A DNA stretch of 64,000 bases from positions 1-64,000 of the forward strand of contig JAHFUM010000003.1 of NCBI GenBank assembly GCA_023265135.1, read 5' to 3'. The stretch is from Nitrosarchaeum sp. (lineage in GTDB: Archaea; Thermoproteota; Nitrososphaeria; Nitrososphaerales; Nitrosopumilaceae). Both the position numbers and the translations under genes were made by a program. The notes below the pieces were generated by a model that was not told where the DNA came from, ran no database searches, and saw only the letters and a list, made by a program, of their open reading frames with translations. Below are positions 44,387-54,450 of the stretch, in pieces. Position 1 is the first letter of the stretch. The number at the start of each line of letters is the position of its first letter.

Positions 44387-46864
44387 ATGAAATTATTGCT
44401 AGTATTCATACTAGCTCTTGTAGCCATATCTTTAATCTACAATAATGCATTTGCAGAAAAAAGCACCTATTTTGATTCTGTAAAGTTCATTCAATATTTA
44501 GACGAAAATACTGCACTTGAAGAAGTAAGAAATGGAAATTTAGACTTGTATTATTATAAAATTTCTTCAGATAGGTTAGAGAATCAAAAATCACGAGAAG
44601 GGCTAGAAGTGTTTGATTCAGCAGGAGGTTCTTACAGCATACTTGTAAATCCAGCAGAATCTAAAGAATTCAATCCATTTTCAATTAAAGATGTCAGATT
44701 TGCGCTAAACTATCTAATAGATAGAAAATTAATTGTTAATGAATTGATGGGAGGTTACGGCGCACCCGTTATTTCTTACTATAGTCCTTCAGATCCAGAA
44801 TATCTCACCATAATAAAACAGCTAGAGACATTTGATTTCAGATACAATCCGATATTAGCAGAAAAGATGATTTCAACTGCACTGAAGGAAAAGGGTGCAA
44901 CTAAATCAAATGAACTGTGGGAAATTAATCACAAACCAATTGAAATTACAATTTTTATCAGAAGTGATGATCCTGTAAGAAAATCCATTGGAGAAATTTT
45001 GGCCTCTGAATTAGAGAAAATAGGATTCACAGTAAAAAAAGACTATGGTGATTTAAACAAGGCGTTTGTTATTGTGTATGGTTCAGACCCAGCAGAATTG
45101 AAATGGAACATATACACTGAAGGGTGGGGAAGATCTGCATTTGTAAAATATGATTCAGTTGGATTAGCTCAAATGTATTCTCCATGGTTTTCAAATATGC
45201 CGGGATTCAATAATCCATCATATTGGAATTACAAAAACGATCACTTAGATAATGTAACTCAAAAAATTTACAACGGCGACTTTAAGTCAGAAGATCAAAG
45301 AGCAGATTTAATTAAAGATGCAATTAATGAGGGAATTGATCAGTCAGTTAGAATTTTTCTCGCAAGTAAAATTGATCAGTATGTTGCAAATGAAAAAATG
45401 AAAGGAATAATCAATGATTTGGGAGCAGGAGTTCCAAATAGATTTACACCAATTAATTCCAGAAATAACGAGACAGAGTTAGTGATTGGCGTCAAACAGA
45501 TCTATCAAGGAGCATGGAATCCAGTAATGGGGTTAAGTGACACATATAGTAGACAAATTTGGGGAATAATTTCAGATCCTGTTACTTTTAAGCATCCGTT
45601 CACAGGAAAAACATTTCCATTAAGAGCTGATTGGAAGGTAGAAACTGCAGGACCTGACGAAAAATTAAATTTGCCAGAGGATGCAATAATGTGGAGTCCA
45701 ACAGATCAACAATGGAAAAAAGTGCCTCCTGGAACTCAGGCAACCAGCAAAGTCAGATTAGATTTTAAATTTAGTAATTGGCATAATGGACAAAAAATGG
45801 ATATGAAGGATATTCTGTATTCATTATATTTTACAATGGAATGGGGAACACAAACGGATGAAAACGATAAGACATATGATGAAGAATTTACACCAATAGC
45901 CTCACAGTCGGTTCAAACTATTATTGGAGTCAAACCTGTTGATGAAGATACAATTGATGTGTATGTGAATTATTGGCACTTTGATGATGGGGAGATTGCA
46001 GATTGGGCATCTTTATGGAGCTCTGTACCATGGGAAATCACTGCCGCAATGGAACAAGCAGTAATAGATGGAAAAGCATCATTTTCCAGGTCCGGGGCAA
46101 CCAATAAAAATGTCAGTTGGATTTCTTTGATAATTCCAAATGATGCTAAAATAATTCAAAGTTATTTGAATGATTTCACCGAAAAGAAATACATTCCAAA
46201 ATCACTTGAGTCATTTGAAAAAGATGAAAATTATTTTAATGATAGATATGCTGCTTCATCAGAATGGATTAAAGTACATAATCATGCAGTGATTAGTAAT
46301 GGTCCATTTTACCTTAGTGATTACTCCCCAGAATCAAGAACCATCACTGTCAAGGCTTTTGATGATGAGACGTACCCATTAAAGTTAGGATACTGGTCAA
46401 AATTTGAAAAAACAGAATTACCAAAAATAACAAAGGTGAGTGTTCCAGATATCATTCAAAAAGGAACTGAATTAGAGATGAACGTGGAAACAACACAGGC
46501 AGATTCAATTCTTTATTTTTTGACAGACATTAATGGAAATGAAACATTATCAGAATTGATCAAGGTAGATAAAAATTCAACCAGCATTAAAATTCCAGGT
46601 GAAAAAACGGCGACTTTAGGCACAGGTGCAAAAGATCTTAAGATATTTGCCATTTCGAATTCAGTGTTAAAACCAGATTACTATGCTACTAGCTTCTTAG
46701 TGGTTGAAAATAAAGAATTACTTCCTAAAACGGATCAAAACAAAATTGACTTTAATGAAAATAATTCTTTGGAGATATTATGGATAATACTACCAATAAC
46801 AATCTCAATAGTAGCTGCAATATACATTAGAAAAAGAAAACAGCGTCAATCACTAATTAAATAA
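44387..46864 (+). CDS. family 5 extracellular solute-binding protein with a C-terminal anchor
   Basis: 825 residues. N-terminal signal peptide (LLLVFILALVAISLIYNNAFA), a long OppA/DppA-like periplasmic-binding body (SIKDVRFALNYLIDRKLIVNE, WGRSAFVKYD, KFSNWHNGQKMDMKDILYSLYF), and a C-terminal membrane helix followed by Arg/Lys (IRKRKQRQ). It probably binds peptides or other oligomers outside the cell. The ABC permeases are not adjacent. The family 5 body is longer than the usual 500-600 residues; the extra part before the anchor is beta-rich. The 3' end overlaps Tsr3 by 12 bases. Confidence 0.8.
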   Translation: MKLLLVFILALVAISLIYNNAFAEKSTYFDSVKFIQYLDENTALEEVRNGNLDLYYYKISSDRLENQKSREGLEVFDSAGGSYSILVNPAESKEFNPFSIKDVRFALNYLIDRKLIVNELMGGYGAPVISYYSPSDPEYLTIIKQLETFDFRYNPILAEKMISTALKEKGATKSNELWEINHKPIEITIFIRSDDPVRKSIGEILASELEKIGFTVKKDYGDLNKAFVIVYGSDPAELKWNIYTEGWGRSAFVKYDSVGLAQMYSPWFSNMPGFNNPSYWNYKNDHLDNVTQKIYNGDFKSEDQRADLIKDAINEGIDQSVRIFLASKIDQYVANEKMKGIINDLGAGVPNRFTPINSRNNETELVIGVKQIYQGAWNPVMGLSDTYSRQIWGIISDPVTFKHPFTGKTFPLRADWKVETAGPDEKLNLPEDAIMWSPTDQQWKKVPPGTQATSKVRLDFKFSNWHNGQKMDMKDILYSLYFTMEWGTQTDENDKTYDEEFTPIASQSVQTIIGVKPVDEDTIDVYVNYWHFDDGEIADWASLWSSVPWEITAAMEQAVIDGKASFSRSGATNKNVSWISLIIPNDAKIIQSYLNDFTEKKYIPKSLESFEKDENYFNDRYAASSEWIKVHNHAVISNGPFYLSDYSPESRTITVKAFDDETYPLKLGYWSKFEKTELPKITKVSVPDIIQKGTELEMNVETTQADSILYFLTDINGNETLSELIKVDKNSTSIKIPGEKTATLGTGAKDLKIFAISNSVLKPDYYATSFLVVENKELLPKTDQNKIDFNENNSLEILWIILPITISIVAAIYIRKRKQRQSLIK

Positions 46865-47347
46865 ACCGTATTCTTTTAGAATATCTTCAATTTGATCTTC
46901 AGATTCTAATTTAGAATATTCTTCTAGAAGATTTTGATTTAACTCATAAAAAGTATGTCCCCACTTGAATTTATCAAGTATTGCAAGCGCATCATCTCTA
47001 AAACCTAAAATAAATAACGATGCAGAAAGTGCTTCAGCAGTAGTGAGTTTATTGAGTTTTGAATAATTGACGGGATTTCCAGCTAGTAGTGGAGGTAATT
47101 TTCTTTTGATCCCATTGAATTTTTTGGAAAATGCCTGATCAGCAAGAGTCCAGGAGCAATCAATTCCAACTATTGAATTTATCAAAGATTTGTCTTTAGG
47201 CAAAAGAGTCTTTTCAGAAAAAGGATCTAAGACGAGCCCTTTATTACCTATTTTTTTGATATTTTTTGCAATTCCAAATTTAACCATTTTTGCTGCGGTG
47301 CATTTTTTTGGATCGTCCTGATAAAACATCAAAACTTGAAGATTCAT
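46853..47347 (-). CDS. Tsr3-type 16S/18S rRNA aminocarboxypropyltransferase (DUF367)
   Basis: 164 residues. The DUF367 pattern is clear: VLMFYQDDPKKCTAAKMVKFG, LVLDPFSEKTLLPKD, VGIDCSWTLADQAF, LPPLLAGNPVNYSKLNKLTTAEALSAS. Tsr3 transfers the aminocarboxypropyl group of S-adenosylmethionine to the hypermodified base in the small-subunit rRNA P-site. Archaeal members are orthologous. Convergent overlap of 12 bases with the solute-binding protein gene. Confidence 0.9.
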   Translation of the reverse strand: MNLQVLMFYQDDPKKCTAAKMVKFGIAKNIKKIGNKGLVLDPFSEKTLLPKDKSLINSIVGIDCSWTLADQAFSKKFNGIKRKLPPLLAGNPVNYSKLNKLTTAEALSASLFILGFRDDALAILDKFKWGHTFYELNQNLLEEYSKLESEDQIEDILKEYGLFN

Positions 47348-47381
47348 CTAATTAGTCATAAAACAAATTGGTATTTTGAAC

Positions 47382-50300
47382 TTACTCTAGTATTTTGTAG
47401 GTAATTTTATAGTAAAATCTAGATGCTTGATCATCTTTGATTACATCTACATTCCAGTTTACATTAGGGAGAAATTCTGATGATAATTCCGGAAGAATAT
47501 CAAATTTCTCAACATATGCATCTGGACCGCTATATCTGACTTTGAGACTAGTTCCATTTACAGAAACAACTTGGTATATTTGTCCTGGCTCTCTAGTAGA
47601 ATCTTTGACAAGACAGTTTTTCTCAGGACCAATTATGCAGACTCCAGATTCAGATGTAACTCTGAGATTGACATTTAATTGATCATCTTTTGTAGTAATT
47701 AATGAGCCAGAGAATACTCGTGGCAATGCCTGATTGTCATCTATGATTTTGTTGTTTGTAGTAATAGAGATTTTATTTTCTAAAATTCTGTTTACTTTTT
47801 CAATGACAGTTAAAGGAGATTTCTCTGATTCTGAAACAGTTGGTTTTTCCACAACATTGAAGATCATGGATTTGGTTTCAAAACCGGCGTCTACTGTAAC
47901 TTCGTATGAACCAACACTGGAAGAAGTACTAGGTATTTGGAATTGATATGAAAATGAACCATAAGGACTAGGTCTAATAGTAGTGACAGGACCTAAATGT
48001 TTGCCGCAGAAAAATGAACCACATGTTATTTCACCGTCTTTTTTCTGAATTACACTTACATCAAATTTTTCAATATAGATTAGCTTGTTAGGTTTACCAG
48101 ATATAGTCACCATGTCACCAGGACGATATTCAGGTTTGTCTGTAACAAGTAAAAGAGATAACTTTTCTTTAGAACCAAAAGAAAAATCATTTGCAACAGT
48201 GAAGATAGATTCTACTTGTTTGCTTGAATACAATGCTTTTACTTTGTACTCACCTTCACTAAAGACAGTTACTGGTAATTCAAATGAGCTCTGGAAATTT
48301 CCACCTTGATCAGGATAGACCATTGCCTCATAGATTTGTTTAAACGGAGTTTTGCCGTCAACTACACGGATTGTAACTCTATCTGGAACTATCAATCCCT
48401 CAGAGCCTTGATCTCTTTTAATGATATTGCCAATCACTCTTAATTTGTCTCCAGCTTTGTATAGAGATTTTTCAGTTGAAACATAAAGTGGAACTAGAGA
48501 TAAAGAGTCATTTGTTGGATCAGAAGAAACTTTGAAGAATTCATCTTTACTAGAGGAAGCTGCAGATACACGAATTTTGTAAACTCCATAATTGGTTTTT
48601 GATACGGAACGATCATCGGATTTTATAGTTAGAGGTTTTTCAGTAATAGGGGTAATCCAAGACCAAGAAAATCGCTGATTATCAACAGATGCACCAGAGT
48701 CAATTACGCTGCCATCAGGTTTTGTAATAGAGATTATTACTGAATGATCACCTGATGGAGGAAGTAATCCTGTCAAAAGAACAGTTTCCCCTAAACCGTA
48801 AACTTGCTTGTTCAAAGTAAGTAACGGGCCATCCAGTTTCAAAGGATCTGTAATTCCAACAGTAATAGTTTTTGTAAGTCCTTGATATTCTGCTTTAATT
48901 ACATAGGTTCCTTCGGTGAAAGCATTTTGTATAATACTTGTTTGAACAGAAAATCTTCCAGAAGATTCAGGTACTGCGGTAAATTCGTATGCTACTGGCA
49001 CACCATTATTTGCTCTTGTTTTAGCATGTGGGGGAAGTGCAATGATTTGTAATGGACTTCCATCTTCATGGAATATTGAAACAGTTACAGAGTTAGTTTG
49101 AAAGCTTGCACTTGCAACAGGGTTTGCAATAAAACCATTAATGGTCATAACATCGCCTAAATCATAAATTACCTTATCTGTTGAAAGTGATAGAGGATCA
49201 GCACTTACAACATATTCGCTAGAATTTGTGACTGCATGAATAGTTTTGGAGATAGTTCCAAGATCTTTTGAAACAGTGATTTTGTAATCGCCCAATCGAA
49301 TATCGCTATCTGGAATTTTGAAAGAATATGTAAAAGAGCCATCACCTAATATTTTTACCACATCTAAAATTTTAAATCCAGAATTTCCTCCACCAAGTGC
49401 TGTTGTTGCAAGTGCTGCGTTTCTGGTCTGAAGAACTTCTAAATCCATATAGTTTACCCACACATTATTTAATCTGCCAGTGATTGTAACAGTTTCACCT
49501 AAATTGTATGCGTCCTTATCTGTCCATAGAGATATTGCCTTTTCTTCTTTGATATCTTGAACTAGATTAAAAGATGCAACAGCTGATGTGTCAAAGTATA
49601 CACCAGTTATCTGATATTTTCCATAAACAGGATTTACAGTAGTCATGTATGCATTTGTAGAAAATTTTCCATTTGTGGGAAATAAACTACCCGTAAAAAT
49701 TGTTTTGCCATTTGGATCTTTTATGTTGAATTTCAATCCCTCAAATGGAATTACTTTGGAAGTAATGCCCGTTATGAATATAGTGTCTCCAGGAAGATAC
49801 TGAGGTTTATCAGTAGTGAGACTCAAAGTAGCAGCTTCTTGAATAGATTGTGTAATAATTTGATCACCTACTGAGAAACCAGTGTTAGATGTTATGCCAC
49901 CATAACTTACTGAAACGGAATAATCTCCTTTGTTTATTCCAAGAACCTGTTGAAGACTTAAAGTTGTTTTATAATTCAAATTAAGATCAGGATAAAGTGA
50001 AATTGTTTTATAAAAATTAGGACCAGATATTTTTACTAGTATTTGATCAGCATGAAAATAAGGAGCGACAATGAATATTTGTTTTGAGATTTTGCCTTGG
50101 ATGGTAGCAGTTTCACCAAATAGATATGAAGATTTATCTGATGATACAGATACTGTAACGCCTTCTTGCTCTGTTGTTGTGAGCAATTTTCCATTAGAAG
50201 AGCCTGCTGTAGAAGTTACAAATTTCCAATCAGTTGCACTATCCAAATCATATCCATCGTAGATTCTTTGCCAAGTTGTAAAATCATCTTTCGCATCAGA

Positions 50301-50669
50301 AAATAAAGAAGTCTTATCTACAATTATTCCGTTCTTGTCTTTTAGCTCAACTGATTCACTAGAATCAGCGAACCATAAACTTTGATAGGAATATGTTAAA
50401 AATTGTCCAGGTTCAATAAAACTGCCTGTGGGAATAGTCATTATTTTTTTCAATCCGTTAGTTGAAGCAATATGCCAACCACTGATATCAACGGGAGAAC
50501 TTGTAGGATTATAGAGTTCAATCCACTCTATAATGGATTTAGAATCATCGCCAGGTGGGTTAAGTTCAATTTCATTAATTACAACATGATTAGGTGTAGA
50601 TTGAGCATTTGCCATGATAGTCAATCCGCCAAGAAATAAAATGGAAAGTAAAATAATAATAGTCTTCAT
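47382..50669 (-). CDS. giant secreted surface protein with lamin-tail and repeated beta-sandwich domains
   Basis: 1095 residues. A signal peptide (IIILLSILFLGGLTIMANA) precedes a lamin-tail domain (about 28-160; VINEIELNPPG, WIELYNPTSSPVDISGW), then about seven Ig-like/MG2-type repeats, each with a variant of STDKxxYxxGDxVxIxG. No C-terminal membrane helix or sorting motif is seen. Such proteins decorate S-layers or bind surfaces. The repeats are divergent at the DNA level, so they are old duplications. The gene has ordinary base composition and ends close to Tsr3. Confidence 0.8.
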   Translation of the reverse strand: MKTIIILLSILFLGGLTIMANAQSTPNHVVINEIELNPPGDDSKSIIEWIELYNPTSSPVDISGWHIASTNGLKKIMTIPTGSFIEPGQFLTYSYQSLWFADSSESVELKDKNGIIVDKTSLFSDAKDDFTTWQRIYDGYDLDSATDWKFVTSTAGSSNGKLLTTTEQEGVTVSVSSDKSSYLFGETATIQGKISKQIFIVAPYFHADQILVKISGPNFYKTISLYPDLNLNYKTTLSLQQVLGINKGDYSVSVSYGGITSNTGFSVGDQIITQSIQEAATLSLTTDKPQYLPGDTIFITGITSKVIPFEGLKFNIKDPNGKTIFTGSLFPTNGKFSTNAYMTTVNPVYGKYQITGVYFDTSAVASFNLVQDIKEEKAISLWTDKDAYNLGETVTITGRLNNVWVNYMDLEVLQTRNAALATTALGGGNSGFKILDVVKILGDGSFTYSFKIPDSDIRLGDYKITVSKDLGTISKTIHAVTNSSEYVVSADPLSLSTDKVIYDLGDVMTINGFIANPVASASFQTNSVTVSIFHEDGSPLQIIALPPHAKTRANNGVPVAYEFTAVPESSGRFSVQTSIIQNAFTEGTYVIKAEYQGLTKTITVGITDPLKLDGPLLTLNKQVYGLGETVLLTGLLPPSGDHSVIISITKPDGSVIDSGASVDNQRFSWSWITPITEKPLTIKSDDRSVSKTNYGVYKIRVSAASSSKDEFFKVSSDPTNDSLSLVPLYVSTEKSLYKAGDKLRVIGNIIKRDQGSEGLIVPDRVTIRVVDGKTPFKQIYEAMVYPDQGGNFQSSFELPVTVFSEGEYKVKALYSSKQVESIFTVANDFSFGSKEKLSLLLVTDKPEYRPGDMVTISGKPNKLIYIEKFDVSVIQKKDGEITCGSFFCGKHLGPVTTIRPSPYGSFSYQFQIPSTSSSVGSYEVTVDAGFETKSMIFNVVEKPTVSESEKSPLTVIEKVNRILENKISITTNNKIIDDNQALPRVFSGSLITTKDDQLNVNLRVTSESGVCIIGPEKNCLVKDSTREPGQIYQVVSVNGTSLKVRYSGPDAYVEKFDILPELSSEFLPNVNWNVDVIKDDQASRFYYKITYKILE

Positions 50670-50806
50670 TGTGTGTCCCTATATGGAATGCCTGATTGCC
50701 TCATTTTAGAATGGAATTGAGGAAAAGTTGAGCTAGTTGTTAAAGTCATATATCTTAAAATCATCATAAAAAATGGATTTTTATTGTTTTAAGTGATTCG
50801 AAGGAG

Positions 50807-51070
50807 TTATTCGTTTACAGAGTCACAATTTGGGCACTTTTGATTGGATATTTTAGAGCCACAATCAGCACATATTCCTTCTCCTATTTCTTTTTTGATA
50901 GATTTTCTTCGTTTTCCTTCATAGAACTTTATTCCAAAATACATAGTGACCACAATTGATGCAGCGTATATTGGTGCTATAAATGGGATTAATCCAATCA
51001 TAAAAAGTAAAAGCCCCACAATCAAAAGGATGTCACGTTTTTCGAAATTCAATAGAAACAAAATCAACAA
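50807..51070 (-). CDS. small membrane protein with C-terminal zinc ribbon
   Basis: 87 residues. Two membrane helices (about 15-30 and 33-48; LLIVGLLLFMIGLIPFIAPIY) are followed by a basic loop (EGKRRKSIKK) and a zinc-ribbon tail CADCGSKISNQKCPNCDS. The family is not named but resembles small membrane-tethered rubredoxin-like proteins. No partner gene is evident. Confidence 0.6.
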   Translation of the reverse strand: MLILFLLNFEKRDILLIVGLLLFMIGLIPFIAPIYAASIVVTMYFGIKFYEGKRRKSIKKEIGEGICADCGSKISNQKCPNCDSVNE

Positions 51071-51199
51071 GAATTCATAAAAACATGCCGGAGCTCAGAG
51101 CCATTAGTTTTACTTCATATCAAAGTCATTTCTCTAACTCTTCCTCATTGCTCGGCAGTAAAAGTAGCGTATCATTTGATAATAAGATAATGATTATGG

Positions 51200-51273
51200 T
51201 GGGATCGGCGTGATTTGAACACACGACCTCTGCGTCCCAAACGCAGAATCATACCAAGCTAGACCACGATCCC
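51200..51273 (-). tRNA. tRNA-Pro (anticodon TGG)
   Basis: A 74-nt cloverleaf on the minus strand. Acceptor stem GGGATCG pairs with CGATCCC, with discriminator A; the anticodon stem CTGCG/CGCAG encloses loop TTTGGGA with anticodon TGG, and the T arm is GTGTG-TTCAAAT-CACGC. No intron is seen. CCA is not encoded. Confidence 0.96.
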
Positions 51274-51291
51274 AGTAGATCCTAAAAGACG

Positions 51292-51303
51292 CCCAATTTA
51301 AGC
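51292..51303 (-). promoter_or_regulatory. box A upstream of tRNA-Pro
   Basis: Minus-strand GCTTAAATTGG lies about 24 bases upstream of the tRNA-Pro 5' end, the usual distance for an archaeal TATA box. Confidence 0.4.
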
Positions 51304-51481
51304 TTGACAGATATTAATTTGACCAAATTTTAAAGTAAAGATTGAGGGCTTTTTTCAATTGATAGAATATTAGAGAATAAAACAGGTAAATCACCATATA
51401 AGGTCAATATTCAGTATAATTTGTCACAAGATTATCATCAAATTTATTTAGCATTCAAGAAATCTAAAAAAGTCGAGAGAG

Positions 51482-52027
51482 TTGATTCAAAAATTCCAAC
51501 AGTTAAAAATTATTAAGATTGGCATAGGAGGAATTCTTCTTGTATTTGCAGGATATCGTTTTTCCAACATAACAAATCCATCGCCTTTTTTTGCAATGTA
51601 TCCTGGAATAGCTGTATTGGTGATTGGTATTGTCAACATATTGAAAGGAATTTTAAATAAAGACGAATCTAAAATTGTAAAATCAATCGACATATGGATA
51701 GGATCAATTGGGATAGCTGTAGGACTTTTTGTCAAGTTCTACTTGACTGATACATCATCTAGCTCAATTTTACTTATTTTTCTATTCATAATTATTCAGG
51801 GGGCTGGATTTGTTGCAGCAGGAATTACTCAAAGAAATATTGCAAAAGCAATTAGAATTCCAAAAATAATAATCGGAGTCTCCGTTGTGCCTTTGATTGG
51901 ATTATCATTGGCATATCCTGATTGGTCATTAATATTGATAAGTGGTGTATTATCAACCAAGATGCTTTTAACTGGAATAGAAATTATCACAAGTGCAGTA
52001 GGAAAAAAGGTTGTAAAAAGTTCTTGA
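51482..52027 (+). CDS. multi-pass membrane protein (HdeD/DUF308-like)
   Basis: 181 residues with about six hydrophobic helices in pairs, e.g. GIGGILLVFAGYRFSN, YPGIAVLVIGIVNILKGIL, IGVSVVPLIGLSLAY. The arrangement of three similar hairpins with short loops resembles the HdeD/DUF308 family, whose function is not well defined. The first start is TTG at 51482. It stands 52 bases before map. Confidence 0.55.
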   Translation: MIQKFQQLKIIKIGIGGILLVFAGYRFSNITNPSPFFAMYPGIAVLVIGIVNILKGILNKDESKIVKSIDIWIGSIGIAVGLFVKFYLTDTSSSSILLIFLFIIIQGAGFVAAGITQRNIAKAIRIPKIIIGVSVVPLIGLSLAYPDWSLILISGVLSTKMLLTGIEIITSAVGKKVVKSS

Positions 52028-52079
52028 GTACAGAGATACAGATAATCATTTTAAAGGCATTCAAAAGAACAGAGACGCG

Positions 52080-52976
52080 ATGCAGTTAGATGATTATATA
52101 AAAGCTGGAAAGATTGCAGCAGAAGTAAGAGAGATGACAAGAAAGAAAAACTGGGTTGGAAAAACAGTCTATGAAATTTGTGAAGAGGTGGAAAGTCAAA
52201 TCATAAAACGTGGAGCAAAATGCGCATTTCCAGTTAATGCGAGTATCAATGAAATTGCAGCTCATTATACAGCAGAACCAAATGATCCAATTGTAATTAC
52301 AGACTCGGATCTAGTCAAGATTGATCTTGGCACACAAATTAACGGATACATTGCAGATACAGCAGTTACAGTTTGTCAGGATGCACAGTATGATGGATTG
52401 ATTCAAGCTGCAGAAGATGCATTAAGCAATGCAATGGCTATGATAAAAGTAGGAGTCAAAGCAAGTGATATTGGACGAACAATAGAAAAAACAATAAAGC
52501 AAACAGGATTCAAACCAATTGCGAATCTTAGTGGTCATTCTTTAGGACAGTATACAATTCATGCAGGAAGATCTATTCCAAACATTTGGTCAGTTGGAGG
52601 ATTCACCTTATCAGAAAATACAGCTTATGCATGTGAGCCATTTGTAACCACAGAGAAGGGGGGAGGATTTGTAAGAAATGGAAAAATAAAAAACATCTTT
52701 GCATTAAACTCTAGAAAGAAAACAAAAAATGATGAAGCAGATAAATTACTTGACTATATCTGGGAAAAATTTAACATGTTACCTTTTGCATTAAGATGGA
52801 TTACAAAAGATTGGGAGGAAAAAAGAGCCAGAGAATTACTAGAGTATCTTATAAATAAAAAAGCAGTTCAAGCATATCCAGTATTAATTGAAATAAACGA
52901 ACAAAGAGTGGCTCAGGCAGAACATACTTTTATTCCAAATGAAAATGGAGTTACAGTAACAACTATTTCTCAATAG
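52080..52976 (+). CDS. map: type II methionine aminopeptidase
   Basis: 298 residues. The pita-bread peptidase core has metal ligands in DLVKIDLGTQINGYIADTA (two Asp), the His in SGHSLGQYTIH, and the Glu pair in EPFVTT and near VAQAEHTF. The insertion region characteristic of type II (archaeal/eukaryotic) enzymes is present near residue 200-230. Removes initiator methionine from new proteins. The start is ATG at 52080. Confidence 0.93.
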   Translation: MQLDDYIKAGKIAAEVREMTRKKNWVGKTVYEICEEVESQIIKRGAKCAFPVNASINEIAAHYTAEPNDPIVITDSDLVKIDLGTQINGYIADTAVTVCQDAQYDGLIQAAEDALSNAMAMIKVGVKASDIGRTIEKTIKQTGFKPIANLSGHSLGQYTIHAGRSIPNIWSVGGFTLSENTAYACEPFVTTEKGGGFVRNGKIKNIFALNSRKKTKNDEADKLLDYIWEKFNMLPFALRWITKDWEEKRARELLEYLINKKAVQAYPVLIEINEQRVAQAEHTFIPNENGVTVTTISQ

Positions 52977-53065
52977 ATTCTTGATTCTGTTTTTTAAATT
53001 CAAAGAATTGCAATACAATTGATCATCAGTTTATTCATGGCATAACATGCCTTGCAGATTAATGA

Positions 53066-54073
53066 TTACGGTGTTACTTCGATATCCAATGTAAATAATA
53101 TAGAAGGCATTTTACATGGAGGATCAGAATGAAGACAAGGGGGGTCACCCACAGCAGTTAATGTTGCATGTCCTGGAGCATGAGCATCATAAACACCTTG
53201 AGCGCCTTTAATCACCATGATGTTTAAGGCTCTACTTACAACATTTTGATTATCAATTTCAACATTCCATTCAAAATCTTCACCAAGTTTTAAAAGAAAA
53301 CTCTCACCAGTCTTAAGACTGATTGATTTGCCATTGTCTTCAAGTGTGATGTTCTTAGTAGATGACTCTTCATTTCCAGTTACATTATCAGGCAGTGATT
53401 TTGTCCAACCAAGTAAAACTAGTTTATTGACAGAATCTGGTTTTACGCATGCAGGGGAACTATTTGTAATTTTAATTATTAATTCAAGATCATTGCTGCA
53501 TCGAATATCTTTTACAGCAACTCCAGATTTTAATTGTTTTAGAGGAGATAGCATATGTGGGGGTTCTTCAGGTTGGCTAGTTTTATCATTTACCGTAAAA
53601 ATCAATATTTTTGAAACAACATTGTCATTGATTGATGAATCTGGATTTGTTTGATTGATAATATCATAGGATACAGTCACATTTGCATTTACTACACCAG
53701 ATGAAGATGCATTGTAAGATAAATTAGAAACAAGACTTGTAAGAGGAGTATTCTCACCAGGTTTTAATATTATTTGAATAGGCATCCAGTTACATATTTT
53801 TTCCACGTTAACTGTGGCATGATAATCAAAGATTACAGAGAATGGTCCACCACAACTATTATGCACAGATATTGTATTTGTAGAGTTATTCAGTATGGAT
53901 GCATTAAACGAAAATACATCTCCAACCATAATGGCATCAGGTTTCACATTAAGATTTTGGATTTCTACATTTCCTGCATTTTCAGCATGAACTAGTTTTG
54001 AACTACCAAGAACTAAAACAGACACAATAAAAAGCACTAAAACGACATTTGCGGTAGAACCATTTTTTGTCAT
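53066..54073 (-). CDS. secreted thaumarchaeal surface protein
   Basis: 335 residues: a signal peptide (VVLVLFIVSVLVLGSSKLVHA) and two beta-rich domains with many N-glycosylation sites (NxS/T). The middle holds IRCSNDLELIIKITNSSPACVKPDSVNKLVLLGW, a domain I believe recurs in secreted ammonia-oxidiser proteins (a Cys pair around a conserved SPACVKP). The C-terminal part binds probably protein or peptide. No anchor is visible. Neighbour genes do not suggest a role. Confidence 0.65.
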   Translation of the reverse strand: MTKNGSTANVVLVLFIVSVLVLGSSKLVHAENAGNVEIQNLNVKPDAIMVGDVFSFNASILNNSTNTISVHNSCGGPFSVIFDYHATVNVEKICNWMPIQIILKPGENTPLTSLVSNLSYNASSSGVVNANVTVSYDIINQTNPDSSINDNVVSKILIFTVNDKTSQPEEPPHMLSPLKQLKSGVAVKDIRCSNDLELIIKITNSSPACVKPDSVNKLVLLGWTKSLPDNVTGNEESSTKNITLEDNGKSISLKTGESFLLKLGEDFEWNVEIDNQNVVSRALNIMVIKGAQGVYDAHAPGHATLTAVGDPPCLHSDPPCKMPSILFTLDIEVTP

Positions 54074-54270
54074 ATCTTATACTCATACATAGAAGATATA
54101 TGCATTGATTAAATTTCAATTTAACCCAATTATTATACATTGTAACATTTTTTCATATTATCACATTTAAAATATTGACAAGCGTTTGATATTTTTAATT
54201 TTTTAGAGCATAATTCAAAGAAGATAATAATTTAACGGCATGTGATTTCTATGAAAATGGTGTCATGAAT

Positions 54271-54450
54271 CTATTTTTCTATAGACTCACCAAAGATTTT
54301 TTCTATCATGGTAAGTCCGTTACAAGAATCACATTTTGAGGTTTCAGTAAAGAGGAAATCTCCATCGTTGAACTTTCTTTTTCTTTCTAAATTACATTGG
54401 GTGCATTTTTCTACAGTATATGCAATGACAGGTTTTTCTTTTGAGAACAT
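54271..54450 (-). CDS. 59-residue zinc-ribbon protein coupled to DUF1512
   Basis: Minus-strand frame with ATG overlapping the DUF1512 stop (TAATG) and a TAG at 54271. It encodes two CxxC knuckles, CTQC (residues 16-19) and CDSC (40-43), spaced like a zinc ribbon, with basic intervening residues NLERKRKF. The tight coupling and intact metal sites support a real gene although it is short. Function unknown. Confidence 0.72.
   Translation of the reverse strand: MFSKEKPVIAYTVEKCTQCNLERKRKFNDGDFLFTETSKCDSCNGLTMIEKIFGESIEK

Noticed and set aside
47382-50669. DNA-level tandem repeats in the giant surface protein
   Set aside because: The repeated domains share only short protein motifs; no near-identical DNA units were seen.
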